DNA of 64,000 bases, from NCBI GenBank assembly GCA_024234215.1, contig JACKOQ010000001.1, forward strand, positions 248,001-312,000, given 5' to 3'. Numbering within the stretch: position 1 is the first letter of the stretch; every line of letters begins with the position of its first letter. The notes under the pieces are model-generated. The model did not search any database. It was not told the origin of the DNA and saw nothing but the letters and a program-made list of their open reading frames with translations. Both the position numbers and the translations under genes were made by a program. Origin of the DNA: Pseudomonadales bacterium. Its GTDB lineage: Bacteria > Pseudomonadota > Gammaproteobacteria > Pseudomonadales > UBA5862. Positions 46,697-55,979 of this stretch are shown here, one piece after another.

Positions 46697-47089
46697 ATGC
46701 CGTCGATGAGTTCACAGCGCCCCTATCTGTTGCGAGCGATCCACCAATGGATCCTCGACAACGGCTGCACGCCCTATCTGGTGATCGACGCCGACGCGCC
46801 GGGGGTGCAGGTGCCGAGACAGTATGTCAATGAAGGCAGGATCGTGCTCAATGTGGCGCCAGGGGCGGTGAATGCGCTGATCATCGGCAACAGCGAGATC
46901 GATTTCGATTGCCGGTTCGGTGGCGTGTCGACCCACCTGACCCTGCCGCTGCATGCCGTGCGCGGCATCTATGCCAAGGAGAATGGTCAGGGGCTGATCT
47001 TCGATCCCAATGATGAGGAGCCGCCGCCCGGCGGTCCGGACCGCACGGCTGGCAAGTCGTCACCGCGCCATCTTTCGGTGGTGAAGTAG
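46697..47089 (+). CDS. sspB: ClpXP protease specificity-enhancing factor SspB
   Basis: A 130-residue SspB. The folded substrate-binding domain includes RPYLLRAIHQWILDNGCTPY and GRIVLNVAPGAVNALIIGN. A flexible acidic/proline-rich linker follows, and the C-terminal peptide RHLSVVK resembles the ClpX-docking LRVVK tail. It delivers ssrA-tagged proteins to ClpXP. It lies 36 bp after sspA. Confidence 0.95.
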   Translation: MPSMSSQRPYLLRAIHQWILDNGCTPYLVIDADAPGVQVPRQYVNEGRIVLNVAPGAVNALIIGNSEIDFDCRFGGVSTHLTLPLHAVRGIYAKENGQGLIFDPNDEEPPPGGPDRTAGKSSPRHLSVVK

Positions 47090-47122
47090 GGGTGCGTGCG
47101 CGCTGTTGCGGCGCGCGATTCG

Positions 47123-47719
47123 TCACATCTCGATGCTGCCGAACAGCTGATTGTCGATCAGGTCGCACAGGCAGTGGATGACCAGCAGATGCACCTCCTG
47201 GATGCGTGCCGTCACCTCGGAGGGGACGCAGATCTCGACATCCACCTCTCCCAGCAGATTGCGCAGTTCACCGCCGCCCTTGCCGAGCAGCGCCACCACC
47301 TGCATGCCACGGTCATGGGCCGCGCCGACGGCCTGCAGCAGATTGGGTGAGTTGCCGCTGGTGGTGATCGCCAGCAGCAGGTCGCCGGCCTGACCCAGCG
47401 CACGCACCTGCTTGCTGAACACCTCGTGGTAGCTGTAGTCGTTGGCGATGGCGGTCAGGGTCGAGCTGTCGGTGGTCAGGGCGATGGCTGGCAGACCGGG
47501 TCGTTCGCGCTCGAAACGGTTGAGCAGCTCCGACGAGAAGTGCTGGGCGTCGCCGGCGGAGCCGCCGTTGCCGCAGGAGAGAATCTTGCCGCCCTGCAGC
47601 AGGCAGGAGACCATCATCTGTGCGGCCAGTTCGATGCTGGGGCCGAGCAGCTCCAGTGCGGCCTGCTTGGTGGCGATGCTCTCCTGGAACAGGTCGAAGA
47701 TGCGTTGTTGCGTGTTCAT
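47123..47719 (-). CDS. diaA: DnaA initiator-associating protein DiaA (SIS domain, GmhA-like)
   Basis: A 198-residue SIS-domain protein. CGNGGSAGDAQHFSSELLNR and LLAITTSGNSPNLLQA are the phosphosugar-isomerase-type motifs shared by GmhA and DiaA. The synteny lpoA-yraN-diaA decides for DiaA, which binds DnaA and promotes its assembly on oriC. It lies 3 bp after yraN. The BON-domain gene (yraP/dolP) that often follows in enterobacteria is not present; sspB lies convergent instead. Confidence 0.87.
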   Translation of the reverse strand: MNTQQRIFDLFQESIATKQAALELLGPSIELAAQMMVSCLLQGGKILSCGNGGSAGDAQHFSSELLNRFERERPGLPAIALTTDSSTLTAIANDYSYHEVFSKQVRALGQAGDLLLAITTSGNSPNLLQAVGAAHDRGMQVVALLGKGGGELRNLLGEVDVEICVPSEVTARIQEVHLLVIHCLCDLIDNQLFGSIEM

Positions 47720-47722
47720 GGT

Positions 47723-48115
47723 TCAGTGGGTCGAGTGAAAGGCATCCTGAATCCAGCGGGGTTGTAGCGCTGGACCCTGCTGCGCGGCGGGATCGAAGGC
47801 GACGACGTCGAAGCGGCAGGGCAGGTCGCGGTATTGCGGCTGTCGTTGCAGATAGTGGTGCGCGGCGGTGGTGATGCGCCGCTGTTTGCTGGCATCGACA
47901 CTCTCGGCGGCGCTGGCGAAGCGGCCGCCTGAGCGGTAACGCACCTCGATGAACACCAGTGTCTGCCGATCACGCATGATCAGATCGATCTCGCCACCAC
48001 GGCAGCGGTAGTTGCGGGCCACCAGCCGCAATCCGGCCCGTGACAGATGGTCGAGCGCACTGGCCTCGGCCTCGGCGCCGATGCGCCGGTTGCGTTGCCG
48101 GTCGAACAGCTTCAT
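47723..48115 (-). CDS. yraN: UPF0102 endonuclease-like protein YraN
   Basis: A 130-residue protein of the YraN family with a restriction-endonuclease-like fold. EAEASALDHLSRAGLRLVAR, CRGGEIDLIMRD and TLVFIEVRYRSGG show the E...D...ExK nuclease-like pattern. No function is established. It overlaps the lpoA stop by 4 bp and belongs to the lpoA-yraN-diaA operon. Confidence 0.93.
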   Translation of the reverse strand: MKLFDRQRNRRIGAEAEASALDHLSRAGLRLVARNYRCRGGEIDLIMRDRQTLVFIEVRYRSGGRFASAAESVDASKQRRITTAAHHYLQRQPQYRDLPCRFDVVAFDPAAQQGPALQPRWIQDAFHSTH

Positions 48116-49983
48116 CGTGCTGGTCCGCTCCCGGCTGCGGGCAGTCTGACCACGACACCATTTTCGAACCGGGTCGGAACCTGTTCGCGCTGGATGCGGC
48201 GATCGGCATCGAGCCGCAGCAGGCCGGTGGCACCATGCAGTTCGGCGCCTGGCGCCTTGAGCTGTTCGAGCGCCGGGAGCAGGTCGAGGGCATCGCGGCC
48301 GAGCGCATAGAGCCGCGCATGGTCCGGATAGGCGGCCGGCCAGAGGGCGGCGATTTCGGCCCGTTCGGTAAAGGCCGGGTCGACCAGCCAGGGAATGTCA
48401 TTGAAGATGATGCCGTCGAGCGCGCTGTCCTGTCGGGGATTGCTGCGGCCCGCGTAGAGCGTGGTGACGCCGTAGAGCGGCAGGTCGCCGGCGAAGTAGA
48501 GCCGGAACAGCGGCGCGATCAGCCGACCCTGTTCCGGCGCGGCGATCAGGACGATGCAGTCGATGTCCTGTCGACGGCTGGCGGTGGCGGCGGTGCCATC
48601 AACCGGAGCGGTCGCGCTGCCGGCGACAGTCGGGGCAGCAGGTGCCGTGACCTGCAACAACTGCCGGACCGCCTGCGCATGATCGGCCGTGGCCTCGTTG
48701 AAGCTGGCGCTGGCGACCACTTCGCCGCCCAGCTTGTGCCACTCGGTGCGAAAGGCGCGCTCCAGCCGCCGGCTCCAGGGGCTGTCGGCAAACAGCAGCG
48801 CGGCGCGGCGTTGGCCGGCGCTGCTGGCCTGCCGGGCCGTCAGTTGCGCACTGACTTCGTTGGCCAGACCGAACTGATGGAGATTGGGCTGTGGTGTCAC
48901 CCCTTCGGGCAGGTAGTTCAGTGCCAGCACCGGAATGTCGAGCGGCTGCTGGTTGAGGGCCTCGACCATCTCCTTCGGCAGCGGGCCGATGATCGCATCG
49001 ACCTTGAGCGCTTGCGCCTGGGGCAACCAGCTGGCCTGGGGCGTGGCGGCGCTGTCGATCAGCACCAGTTCCGGCAAGGGTTGCTGGGCAGCGAGCTGCT
49101 GGTAGTAGCGGGCCATGAAGCCATCGCGCACCACCTCACCGGCGGCGGCCAGCGGTCCGGACAGCGGCAGCAGCAGCAGCACGCGAGCGTGACCTTGCTG
49201 TTGCGCGGCCTCCAGCGGACGCAGTGTGTCGGCGATCCCGGCGGGTGGTTCGATGGCGGCCGGATGGCGGGGCCAGCGGCTGCGCCAGTCGGCCAGGGCG
49301 GCCAGCCGTTGCGGGTTGGCTTCGGTGAACTGCCGGTCGAGCGCGGCCAGCTCCAGCCAGCCGCGCAGGTCGTTGTCCGGCAGTGCCCGCGCGGTGGCGC
49401 GCAGGCGATCGGGATTGACCCGTCCGAGCAGCGTCCAGATCTGCCGATGGTTGTCACCACGGGCGGTTTCGGCCAGCAGCGGGTCGGCCAGGATGCGTTC
49501 ACGCGCGGCGAGCAAAGGCTGATCCTTGGCTTCGAACCAGCGTGCGCGCAGCAGCGAGAGCCGGGCGAGGGTGGATGCATCGTTCAGTTGCTCGAACTGG
49601 GCCGAGGGCAGGTTGAACCAGTTGGAGGCGGCATCGATCTGGTTGCTGTCGAGGGCGATCTCGGCCCGCAGCAGTGCCAGACGCCGGCGGCCGTCGAGTG
49701 GCAGCAGTCCGATGTCGAGCGGGCCGCTGAGTTGATCGGCTTCGGCGATCTGCTGCTGTTGCAGACGCTGTTCGGCGGCCAGGATCAGGTATTCTTCGCG
49801 CTGCGGAGAAGAGAGCTTTTCAGCCTGTTTCAGCAGCGCTTCAACGGTGAGCTGCTCGGGCGTGCCGGGCGGCGGCTCGACCGGCCGGGTGGAGACGCAG
49901 CCGGCGGCGGTCAACAGCCACAGCAGGGCGAGCAGCCAGGCACCGGGGCGCGCGGATCGAAACTGGAGAGTTGAACAGGGCAT
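48112..49983 (-). CDS. lpoA: penicillin-binding protein activator LpoA
   Basis: A 623-residue outer-membrane lipoprotein starting at ATG 49983. The signal peptide ends at lipobox LTAAGC with Cys29 as the lipidated residue. An N-terminal TPR-like helical domain is followed by a periplasmic-binding-protein-like domain (VLLLLPLSGPLAAAGEVVRD, then IDCIVLIAAPEQGRLIAPL). LpoA activates PBP1A across the periplasm. Longer starts up to 50025 would overlap rsmI and disturb the signal peptide. It is divergent from rsmI, as in E. coli. Confidence 0.93.
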   Translation of the reverse strand: MPCSTLQFRSARPGAWLLALLWLLTAAGCVSTRPVEPPPGTPEQLTVEALLKQAEKLSSPQREEYLILAAEQRLQQQQIAEADQLSGPLDIGLLPLDGRRRLALLRAEIALDSNQIDAASNWFNLPSAQFEQLNDASTLARLSLLRARWFEAKDQPLLAARERILADPLLAETARGDNHRQIWTLLGRVNPDRLRATARALPDNDLRGWLELAALDRQFTEANPQRLAALADWRSRWPRHPAAIEPPAGIADTLRPLEAAQQQGHARVLLLLPLSGPLAAAGEVVRDGFMARYYQQLAAQQPLPELVLIDSAATPQASWLPQAQALKVDAIIGPLPKEMVEALNQQPLDIPVLALNYLPEGVTPQPNLHQFGLANEVSAQLTARQASSAGQRRAALLFADSPWSRRLERAFRTEWHKLGGEVVASASFNEATADHAQAVRQLLQVTAPAAPTVAGSATAPVDGTAATASRRQDIDCIVLIAAPEQGRLIAPLFRLYFAGDLPLYGVTTLYAGRSNPRQDSALDGIIFNDIPWLVDPAFTERAEIAALWPAAYPDHARLYALGRDALDLLPALEQLKAPGAELHGATGLLRLDADRRIQREQVPTRFENGVVVRLPAAGSGPAR

Positions 49984-50012
49984 GGGAGTCGGCAACAGAG
50001 GGTGATGCTTGA

Positions 50013-50909
50013 GTGAGTGGGACAACCGCAGTCAGTTTCGAAGGTCTGTTGGCGCCGGCGCTCTACATCGTGGCGACACCGATCGGCAACATGGGCGACA
50101 TCACCCTGCGTGCGCTCGAGGTGCTGCGTGGTGTCGATCTGATCGCTGCCGAGGATACCAGACATAGCCGGGGCCTTCTAAGCCATTTCGGCATTTCCAC
50201 CCCGATGACCGCCTACCACGAACACAGTTCGGAGCGGGTCAGGGAGCGGCTGCTGGCGCGCATTCTCGCCGGCGAGCGGGTGGCGTTGATCAGCGACGCC
50301 GGCACGCCGACCATCTCCGACCCCGGTTACCGGCTGGTGAAACGGGTGGCGGAGGCTGGTGGGCGGGTGATTCCGATTCCCGGTGCCAATGCCGCCATTG
50401 CCGCACTGTCGGTGGCGGGGCTGCCCAGCGATCGCTTCGCCTTCGAAGGTTTTCTGCCGTCCCGTGAAGAGGCGCGCAGTGCGCAGTTGCAGCGGCTGGT
50501 CAACGAAAGTCGGACGCTGCTCTTTTATGAGGCACCGCACCGTCTGGTCGCCACCCTCGAGGCGATGGTGGCGGCTTTCGGTGCCGAACGGTCGGCGGTG
50601 GTGGCACGTGAACTGACCAAGCTGCATGAGTCGGTGCGGCGCGCCACGCTGGCGCAACTGGCCGAGCGCTTCCGTGGCGGCGAGGAGTCGGCCCGCGGCG
50701 AGGTGGTGATCGTCGTGGCCGGTTGCGAGCGCGAGGTGACACTGTCGCAGCAGCAGGCCGAGCGGATGCTGCGCGAACTGCTGACTGAACTGCCACTGGC
50801 GCGGGCGGCGCGTCTGGCCAGCCGCATGACCGGGCTCGAGCGCGACTGGCTCTATGCCCGCGGCGTTGCCTGGCAGCGCGGCGACGACGCGGATCGGTCC
50901 GAAAAGTGA
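50013..50909 (+). CDS. rsmI: 16S rRNA (cytidine-1402-2'-O)-methyltransferase RsmI
   Basis: A 298-residue tetrapyrrole-methylase-fold enzyme. LYIVATPIGNMGDITLRALE, AAEDTRHSRGLLSHFGI and ALISDAGTPTISDPGYRLV are the RsmI signatures. It uses SAM to methylate the ribose of C1402. The start is GTG at 50013; no strong ribosome-binding site is visible. It is divergent from lpoA with only 29 bp between the chosen starts, so the promoters must overlap the coding ends. Confidence 0.95.
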   Translation: MSGTTAVSFEGLLAPALYIVATPIGNMGDITLRALEVLRGVDLIAAEDTRHSRGLLSHFGISTPMTAYHEHSSERVRERLLARILAGERVALISDAGTPTISDPGYRLVKRVAEAGGRVIPIPGANAAIAALSVAGLPSDRFAFEGFLPSREEARSAQLQRLVNESRTLLFYEAPHRLVATLEAMVAAFGAERSAVVARELTKLHESVRRATLAQLAERFRGGEESARGEVVIVVAGCEREVTLSQQQAERMLRELLTELPLARAARLASRMTGLERDWLYARGVAWQRGDDADRSEK

Positions 50910-51065
50910 CCCCGGCGCTTGCATTTGCCGGGCGTTGGCACTAGCTTGGCTGCGCGACGGTGGTTCAGCCGTTGCCACCATAACAACACTTTTTTCTCCC
51001 TGTCAGCGTCCGCCGGCGCGAGTCGGCAGCACCCAGACTGGGCAGGGAGCCGCGAGGAGTCATCC

Positions 51066-52262
51066 ATGGATCTCAGGTACGGCAAAGAGTACGAAGATTT
51101 TCGGCAGGAGGTGCGCGCCTTTCTGGCCAAGCATGGCCACAAGTCGCCCAGCCTGCAGGGCGAGATGGGGCGACCCACTGCCCAGGCGCGCGAGTGGCAG
51201 GCACTGCTGATCGAGCAGGGCTATGCGGCCCGCACCATCCCCAGACAGTATGGCGGCTATGGCGGCGAGCCCGATGTGCTCAAGAGCGTCATCGTCGACC
51301 AGGAGTTCGACCAGGCCGGCGTCTCCAAGGGGTTGAGTGGCCAGGGCATCTCGATGCTGGTTCCAACGCTGCTCGAACTCGGTACCGAAGAGCAGAAGCA
51401 GCGCTGGATCAGGCCGACCATCACCGGCGAGATCTTCTGGTGTCAGGGCTATTCGGAGCCGAATGCCGGCAGCGACCTGGCCAGCCTGCAAACCCGCGCC
51501 CATGTCGAGGGCGATGAGTTCGTCATCAACGGCCAGAAGATCTGGACCAGCTCGGCCCACTTCTCCGACATGATGTTCGTGCTGGTGCGCACCGAGGCCG
51601 ACGCGCCCAAGCACATGGGCATCAGCTACCTGCTGCTGCCGATGACGACACCGGGCATCGAGGTGCGCCCGCTGGTCACCATGACCGGCGATGCCACCTT
51701 CAACGAGGTCTTCTTCACCGACGTGCGTCTGAAGACCGACCAGATCGTCGCCAGGCGTGGCGATGGCTGGATGGTGGCCAATGCCACGCTGAAGCATGAG
51801 CGCGGCATGCTGGGTGACCCGTCGCAGAGCGCCAACCTGTTGCACCAGGTGACCGAGCTGCTGACCAGCGAGACCGTCGATGGCGTGCGGCTGATCGACA
51901 GCCCGCTCTACCGCGATCGGCTGATGCGGTTGCAGGCGCGGGTGGCCTCGATGCAGTGGCACAGCATGCGGCTGCTGACCAACACCCTCAAGAACGAGCT
52001 GGAGCTGATGCCGATCCTGGTGGTCAAGCTGATCGGCACCCACCTCAACCAGGACATCTGCGCACTGGCGATCGATGCCCTCGGCGAGCTGGGCATTCTC
52101 TACGACCAGAGCAAATACCTGCGTGCAATGGGCATGTGGCAGAGCCGCTACATGTTCAGCCTCGGCCTGATCATCGGCGGCGGCACCTCGCACATTCAAA
52201 AGAACATCATCAGCGAACGTGGACTCGGCATGCCGCGCGAGCCCAAAGCGGTCAGCGCCTGA
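51066..52262 (+). CDS. acyl-CoA dehydrogenase, probable subunit of a two-component enzyme
   Basis: A 398-residue acyl-CoA dehydrogenase starting at ATG 51066, with GAGGAG upstream. The FAD/substrate motifs WCQGYSEPNAGSDLASLQTR and GQKIWTSSAHFSD are intact. The C-terminal region reads LGLIIGGGTSHIQKNIISER where many members have GTSEIQ. The YEGT-type catalytic Glu is not seen. A second dehydrogenase gene follows after 18 bp. Such adjacent pairs can form alpha2beta2 enzymes on bulky acyl-CoA esters, known for steroid side-chain degradation in actinobacteria; the substrate here is unknown. Confidence 0.88.
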   Translation: MDLRYGKEYEDFRQEVRAFLAKHGHKSPSLQGEMGRPTAQAREWQALLIEQGYAARTIPRQYGGYGGEPDVLKSVIVDQEFDQAGVSKGLSGQGISMLVPTLLELGTEEQKQRWIRPTITGEIFWCQGYSEPNAGSDLASLQTRAHVEGDEFVINGQKIWTSSAHFSDMMFVLVRTEADAPKHMGISYLLLPMTTPGIEVRPLVTMTGDATFNEVFFTDVRLKTDQIVARRGDGWMVANATLKHERGMLGDPSQSANLLHQVTELLTSETVDGVRLIDSPLYRDRLMRLQARVASMQWHSMRLLTNTLKNELELMPILVVKLIGTHLNQDICALAIDALGELGILYDQSKYLRAMGMWQSRYMFSLGLIIGGGTSHIQKNIISERGLGMPREPKAVSA

Positions 52263-52280
52263 TTCAGGGGGAACAACAAG

Positions 52281-53375
52281 ATGGAATTTGGTCTGTCATC
52301 GGAACAGAAACTGCTCAGCGAAACCGTCCGTCGCTTCGTCGAGCAACAGGTCCCACTCGACCGGGTGCGTCAGATCGCAGCCGAGCGCAGCGGGTTCGAT
52401 CAGGCAATCTGGCAGGGGCTCGCCGACCTCGGCGTGCTCGGCATCATCGTGCCCGAGGAGTATGGCGGTGCGGGACTCAGCTTCTTCGACGCTGCGCTGG
52501 TGCAGGAGCACCTCGGCTGGGCGGTCACCCCGGCCCCCTACAGCAGCACGGCGCTGATGGCGCCGGTCGCCTTTCTGCATGCCGCCACCGAAATGCAGAA
52601 GCAGGTGTGGCTGCCGAAGATCGCCGCCGGCGAGGTGAAGATCGGCGTGGGGCTGAGCGAGGCGGTGGGTGCCCGTGAAGGGGCGGGACTCACGCTGAAA
52701 GAGGGCAAGCTCCATGGCAAGGCACTGTTCGTGCTCGATGCCATGGTGGCCGATCTGCTGCTGCTGGCGGTGGGGCGCGATACCCTGGTGCTGGTGCCGG
52801 CGAATGAAGCGGGTGTCACCCGCAATGCGCTCAACAACATCGACCGCACCCGCGGTCTGGCCGAGCTGCTGTTCGATGGCGCCACTGCCATTCCGCTCGG
52901 CAGCGTCGGCGGTGCCGCCACGGCGATCCGCAAGACGATCGACGCCGGCCGGGTGGCCCTGGCGGCCGACAACCTCGGTGCGGCGCAGCGCATGATCGAG
53001 AAGACCGTGGTCTATTCGCTCGAACGCAAGCAGTTCAACCGGCCGATCGGCTCGTTCCAGGGCTACAAGCACATGTGTGCCGAGATGGCGGCCGAGCTCG
53101 AACCCTCGCGCTCGCTGGTCTGGTACGCGGCGCACTGCCAGAGCGAGATTCCCAACGAGGCCAGCGTGATGGCCTGCCACGCCAAGGCGCACCTGGCCGA
53201 GGTCTGCACCGAGATCGCCAACAAGGCGACCCTCGGCCATGGTGGCATGGGCTTCACCGACCTGATGGGGGTGCACTACTGGTTCAAACGGATCGGCTAC
53301 AACCGCCAGATTCTGGGTGGACCCGAAGCCGTGCGGGCCGATGCCGCGGCACTGCAGGGGCTGGTGGCCGCCTGA
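52281..53375 (+). CDS. acyl-CoA dehydrogenase, second subunit of the pair
   Basis: A 364-residue acyl-CoA dehydrogenase, shorter and more divergent than its partner. The N-terminal domain (MEFGLSSEQKLLSETVRRFV) and the C-terminal AEVCTEIANKATLGHGGMGF helices are clear. The middle domain is weak: IGVGLSEAVGAREGAGLTLK replaces the usual TEPxAGSD block, so FAD/substrate contacts on this side are probably degraded. The catalytic YEG glutamate is absent (RQILGGPEAV). This pattern fits a structural partner that forms a heteromer with the preceding protein. The gene ends at a strong terminator. Confidence 0.85.
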   Translation: MEFGLSSEQKLLSETVRRFVEQQVPLDRVRQIAAERSGFDQAIWQGLADLGVLGIIVPEEYGGAGLSFFDAALVQEHLGWAVTPAPYSSTALMAPVAFLHAATEMQKQVWLPKIAAGEVKIGVGLSEAVGAREGAGLTLKEGKLHGKALFVLDAMVADLLLLAVGRDTLVLVPANEAGVTRNALNNIDRTRGLAELLFDGATAIPLGSVGGAATAIRKTIDAGRVALAADNLGAAQRMIEKTVVYSLERKQFNRPIGSFQGYKHMCAEMAAELEPSRSLVWYAAHCQSEIPNEASVMACHAKAHLAEVCTEIANKATLGHGGMGFTDLMGVHYWFKRIGYNRQILGGPEAVRADAAALQGLVAA

Positions 53376-53414
53376 GGCGCAGCAGGCGCGCCAGCGGCTG
53401 GCGTGTCGAACATG

Positions 53415-53446
53415 AAAAGGGCATGGAGTGATCCATGCCCTTTTTT
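53415..53446 (+). terminator. Rho-independent terminator after the acyl-CoA dehydrogenase pair
   Basis: A perfect 13-bp stem AAAAGGGCATGGA / TCCATGCCCTTTT (53415-53427, 53432-53444) with a GTGA loop and T-run. The A-run on the other side makes it potentially bidirectional. Confidence 0.9.
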
Positions 53447-53520
53447 GCTGGGACTCCATCCGCGATCGGGGCTTGAGCTAGAATGGTCGCCTGTCTTCTA
53501 CCCTGACCGGATGCCTGACC

Positions 53521-54444
53521 ATGGCCAAATCAAAAGAGCGCGGCAGCCTCTACCATCCGCGGCACTGGCCGAGCTGGCTGGTGATCGGGCTGTGGTACCT
53601 CTCCTCCTTTCTGCCCTACCGCTGGCTCTGTCAACTGGGCCGACCGATCGGCTGGTTGCTGTTCGCGCTGGGCCGATCGCGGGCGGCGGTGGGGCGGCGC
53701 AATCTGGCGCTCTGCTTTCCCGAGCTGTCGCCGGCGCAGCGCGAGCGGCTGCTGAAGCGCAATTTCGAGCAGATGGGCATCACGCTGATGGAGACCGGCT
53801 TCGCCTGGTGGGCCAGCGACCGGCGGATCGACCGGATCAGCCGGGTCGAGGGGCTGGAGCAGTTGATCGAGCGGCAGCAGCGGGGAGAGGGCGCCCTGCT
53901 GATCTCCTTTCACTTCCTGGCGATCGACCTGACCGCCCGCATCGTCGGCCGGCATGGCGACTTCCATGCGCTCTACAAGATTCAGGGCAACCGCGTGTTC
54001 GAGGCGGTGAGCAAGCGGATCCGCGAGCGGCACCATGTCTACATCATTCCGCACAAGCAGGTGCAGGAGCTGCTCGACCGCGCCCACAGCGGCAAGCTGG
54101 TGGCGGTGGTGCCCGATCAGGATTTCGGTCCACGCCGCAGCCTGTTCGTGCCCTTCTTCGGCATCGCCACCGCCACCATCCCCAATGTCTCGGACTATGC
54201 GCGTCAGACCGGTTTTCCGGTCTTTCCGCTCACCTTTCTGCGGGATGCCGATGGCCGCGGCCTCTCGATCAAGGTCTACCCGCCGTTCGATGACTTTCCC
54301 AGTGGTGACGACTTTGCCGACACCCTGCGGATGAACCGGTTCTATGAAGAGATCATCCGTGACCATCCGCAGCAGTACCTCTGGGTGCACCGCCGCTTCA
54401 AGACCCGGCCGCCGGGTGAAGAGAGCCTCTATGCCGACCTGTGA
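53521..54444 (+). CDS. lipid A biosynthesis acyltransferase (LpxL/HtrB family)
   Basis: A 307-residue inner-membrane acyltransferase that adds a secondary acyl chain to Kdo-lipid A. An N-terminal membrane segment (WLVIGLWYLSSFLPYRWL) is followed by VGRRNLALCFPELS, the catalytic His131-x4-Asp136 in SFHFLAID (Asp in place of the E. coli Glu), and VVPDQDFGPRRSLFVPFFG. LpxL and LpxM cannot be told apart by sequence alone. The downstream peptidase gene overlaps its 3' end by 14 bp. Confidence 0.9.
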   Translation: MAKSKERGSLYHPRHWPSWLVIGLWYLSSFLPYRWLCQLGRPIGWLLFALGRSRAAVGRRNLALCFPELSPAQRERLLKRNFEQMGITLMETGFAWWASDRRIDRISRVEGLEQLIERQQRGEGALLISFHFLAIDLTARIVGRHGDFHALYKIQGNRVFEAVSKRIRERHHVYIIPHKQVQELLDRAHSGKLVAVVPDQDFGPRRSLFVPFFGIATATIPNVSDYARQTGFPVFPLTFLRDADGRGLSIKVYPPFDDFPSGDDFADTLRMNRFYEEIIRDHPQQYLWVHRRFKTRPPGEESLYADL

Positions 54445-55942
54445 GCCACTGACCCGCCCCGCCGCCCGGCCCTGGCGGGCGTGGTGGCTGCTGCTGTGGG
54501 TCCTGCTGGGCGGATCGAGCGGCTGTGCCACCAACCCGGTCTCCGGACAGTCTGACTTCGTGATGATGAGCGAGGCCGAGGAGGTCGCCATTGGCCGGCA
54601 GTACCATCCGAGAATCCTCAAGGAGTATGGCTACTACGACAATGAGGCGCTGCAGGAGTACGTGCAGCAGGTGGGCGGCAAGGTTGCGGCGATGAGCCAC
54701 CGCCCCGGGCTGGTCTACCGTTTCACCGTCGTCGACTCGCCGACCATCAACGCCTTCGCACTGCCGGGCGGCTACATCTACATCACCCGTGGCCTGCTCG
54801 CCTACCTCGACTCCGAGGCCGAACTGGCCGCCGTGCTCGGCCACGAGATCGGTCACGTCACCGCCCGCCATGCGGTCAGGCAGCAGAGTGCGGCACAGGC
54901 GGCCGGCATCGGCTACACCGTGGCGCAGATTCTGCTGCCTGAACTGCGCTCCTCGGCGGCACAGGACATGTTCAACATCCTCGCCCAGGCCACGCTGAGT
55001 GGCTATGGCCGCGAGCAGGAGCTGGAGTCCGACCGGCTCGGCGCGGAGTATCTGGCCCGCAGCGGCTATCCGCCGCAGGCGATGCTCGATGTGCTGCGGG
55101 TGCTGAAGGCACAGGAGGAGTATGGCAGGCAGCTCGCCCAGGCCGAGGGGCGCGACCCTCAATCGGTCGGCGGCTACCATGGCCTGTTCGCCTCGCATCC
55201 CGACAACGACACCCGGCTGAAGGAGGTGGTCAATGAAGCGCTGCCGCTCTACGTCGACCGGCCGGCGGCCGATCGCGGCGTCGAGTCCTTTCTGAAGCAG
55301 ATCGACGGGCTGGTCTATGGCGACAGTCCGGAGCAGGGGGTGCGGCGGCAGAACCGCTTCTACCATGCCCGCATGGGCATCGCCGTCGAGTTTCCGACCG
55401 GTTGGGAGGTGCAGAACCTGGCCGATCGGGTGGTGGCAGTGGCCCCCTCTGGCGAGGCGACCCAGGTGATGACGGTGCAGGATCTCAACCGCGCCATGCC
55501 GCCCGAGCAGTTCATCGCCGAGCGGCTGCGGCTGCAGCTGAGCGATGTGCAGCCGCTGGCAGTGGAGCCATTGCAGGGGGTGACCGGCCGCACGGTGGTC
55601 TCGACCCGCCAGGGCAAACGGCCGGCGCGGGTCAGCGTCATCTACAAGGGCCCCCAGGCCTTCATTCTGCTCGGCACCAGCCGCGAGCTGGCCGACTTCG
55701 AGCTGTACGACGGCAAGTTGCAGCAGAGTGCCGCCAGCTTCCACGCGCTGACGCCCGATGAGCGAGCGCTGGCCCAGGCGCTGCGCATCCGGCTGATCCG
55801 CGCCGATGATGGCACCCGCTATGCCACGCTGGCGCAGCAGTCGATCCTGCCGGGACTGAAAGAGGCACAACTGCGGCTGCTCAATCAGCACTACCCGGCT
55901 GGCGAGCCACGGACCGGTCAGATGCTGAAGGTGGTCAAGTGA
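54431..55942 (+). CDS. M48-family metalloprotease, outer-membrane-quality-control type lipoprotein (BepA-like)
   Basis: A 503-residue protein. The signal peptide ends in a lipobox-like GSSGC (Cys about 35), followed by ATNPVSGQSDFVMMSEAEE, a sequence typical of periplasmic M48 lipoproteins. The zinc site His138-Glu-x-x-His142 lies in LGHEIGHVTARH, with the third ligand in ELESDRLGAEYLARSGY. The C-terminal part (residues about 300-503) is not the TPR domain of BepA but a less conserved domain containing VEFPTGWEVQNL. It overlaps the lpxL-like gene, linking it to envelope maintenance. Confidence 0.87.
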   Translation: MPTCEPLTRPAARPWRAWWLLLWVLLGGSSGCATNPVSGQSDFVMMSEAEEVAIGRQYHPRILKEYGYYDNEALQEYVQQVGGKVAAMSHRPGLVYRFTVVDSPTINAFALPGGYIYITRGLLAYLDSEAELAAVLGHEIGHVTARHAVRQQSAAQAAGIGYTVAQILLPELRSSAAQDMFNILAQATLSGYGREQELESDRLGAEYLARSGYPPQAMLDVLRVLKAQEEYGRQLAQAEGRDPQSVGGYHGLFASHPDNDTRLKEVVNEALPLYVDRPAADRGVESFLKQIDGLVYGDSPEQGVRRQNRFYHARMGIAVEFPTGWEVQNLADRVVAVAPSGEATQVMTVQDLNRAMPPEQFIAERLRLQLSDVQPLAVEPLQGVTGRTVVSTRQGKRPARVSVIYKGPQAFILLGTSRELADFELYDGKLQQSAASFHALTPDERALAQALRIRLIRADDGTRYATLAQQSILPGLKEAQLRLLNQHYPAGEPRTGQMLKVVK

Positions 55943-55979
55943 GGCGGTTGGGGCGGGCCATGCGGCAGCGGGTGGCTGG

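Noticed and set aside
48040..49974. A 644-codon plus-strand open frame opposite lpoA
   Set aside because: lpoA has a lipobox, the expected synteny and domains; the antisense frame is a GC shadow.
50910..51065. Possible RNase P RNA (rnpB) downstream of rsmI, a position it takes in some gammaproteobacteria
   Set aside because: The gap is only 156 bp and lacks the conserved P4 sequences.
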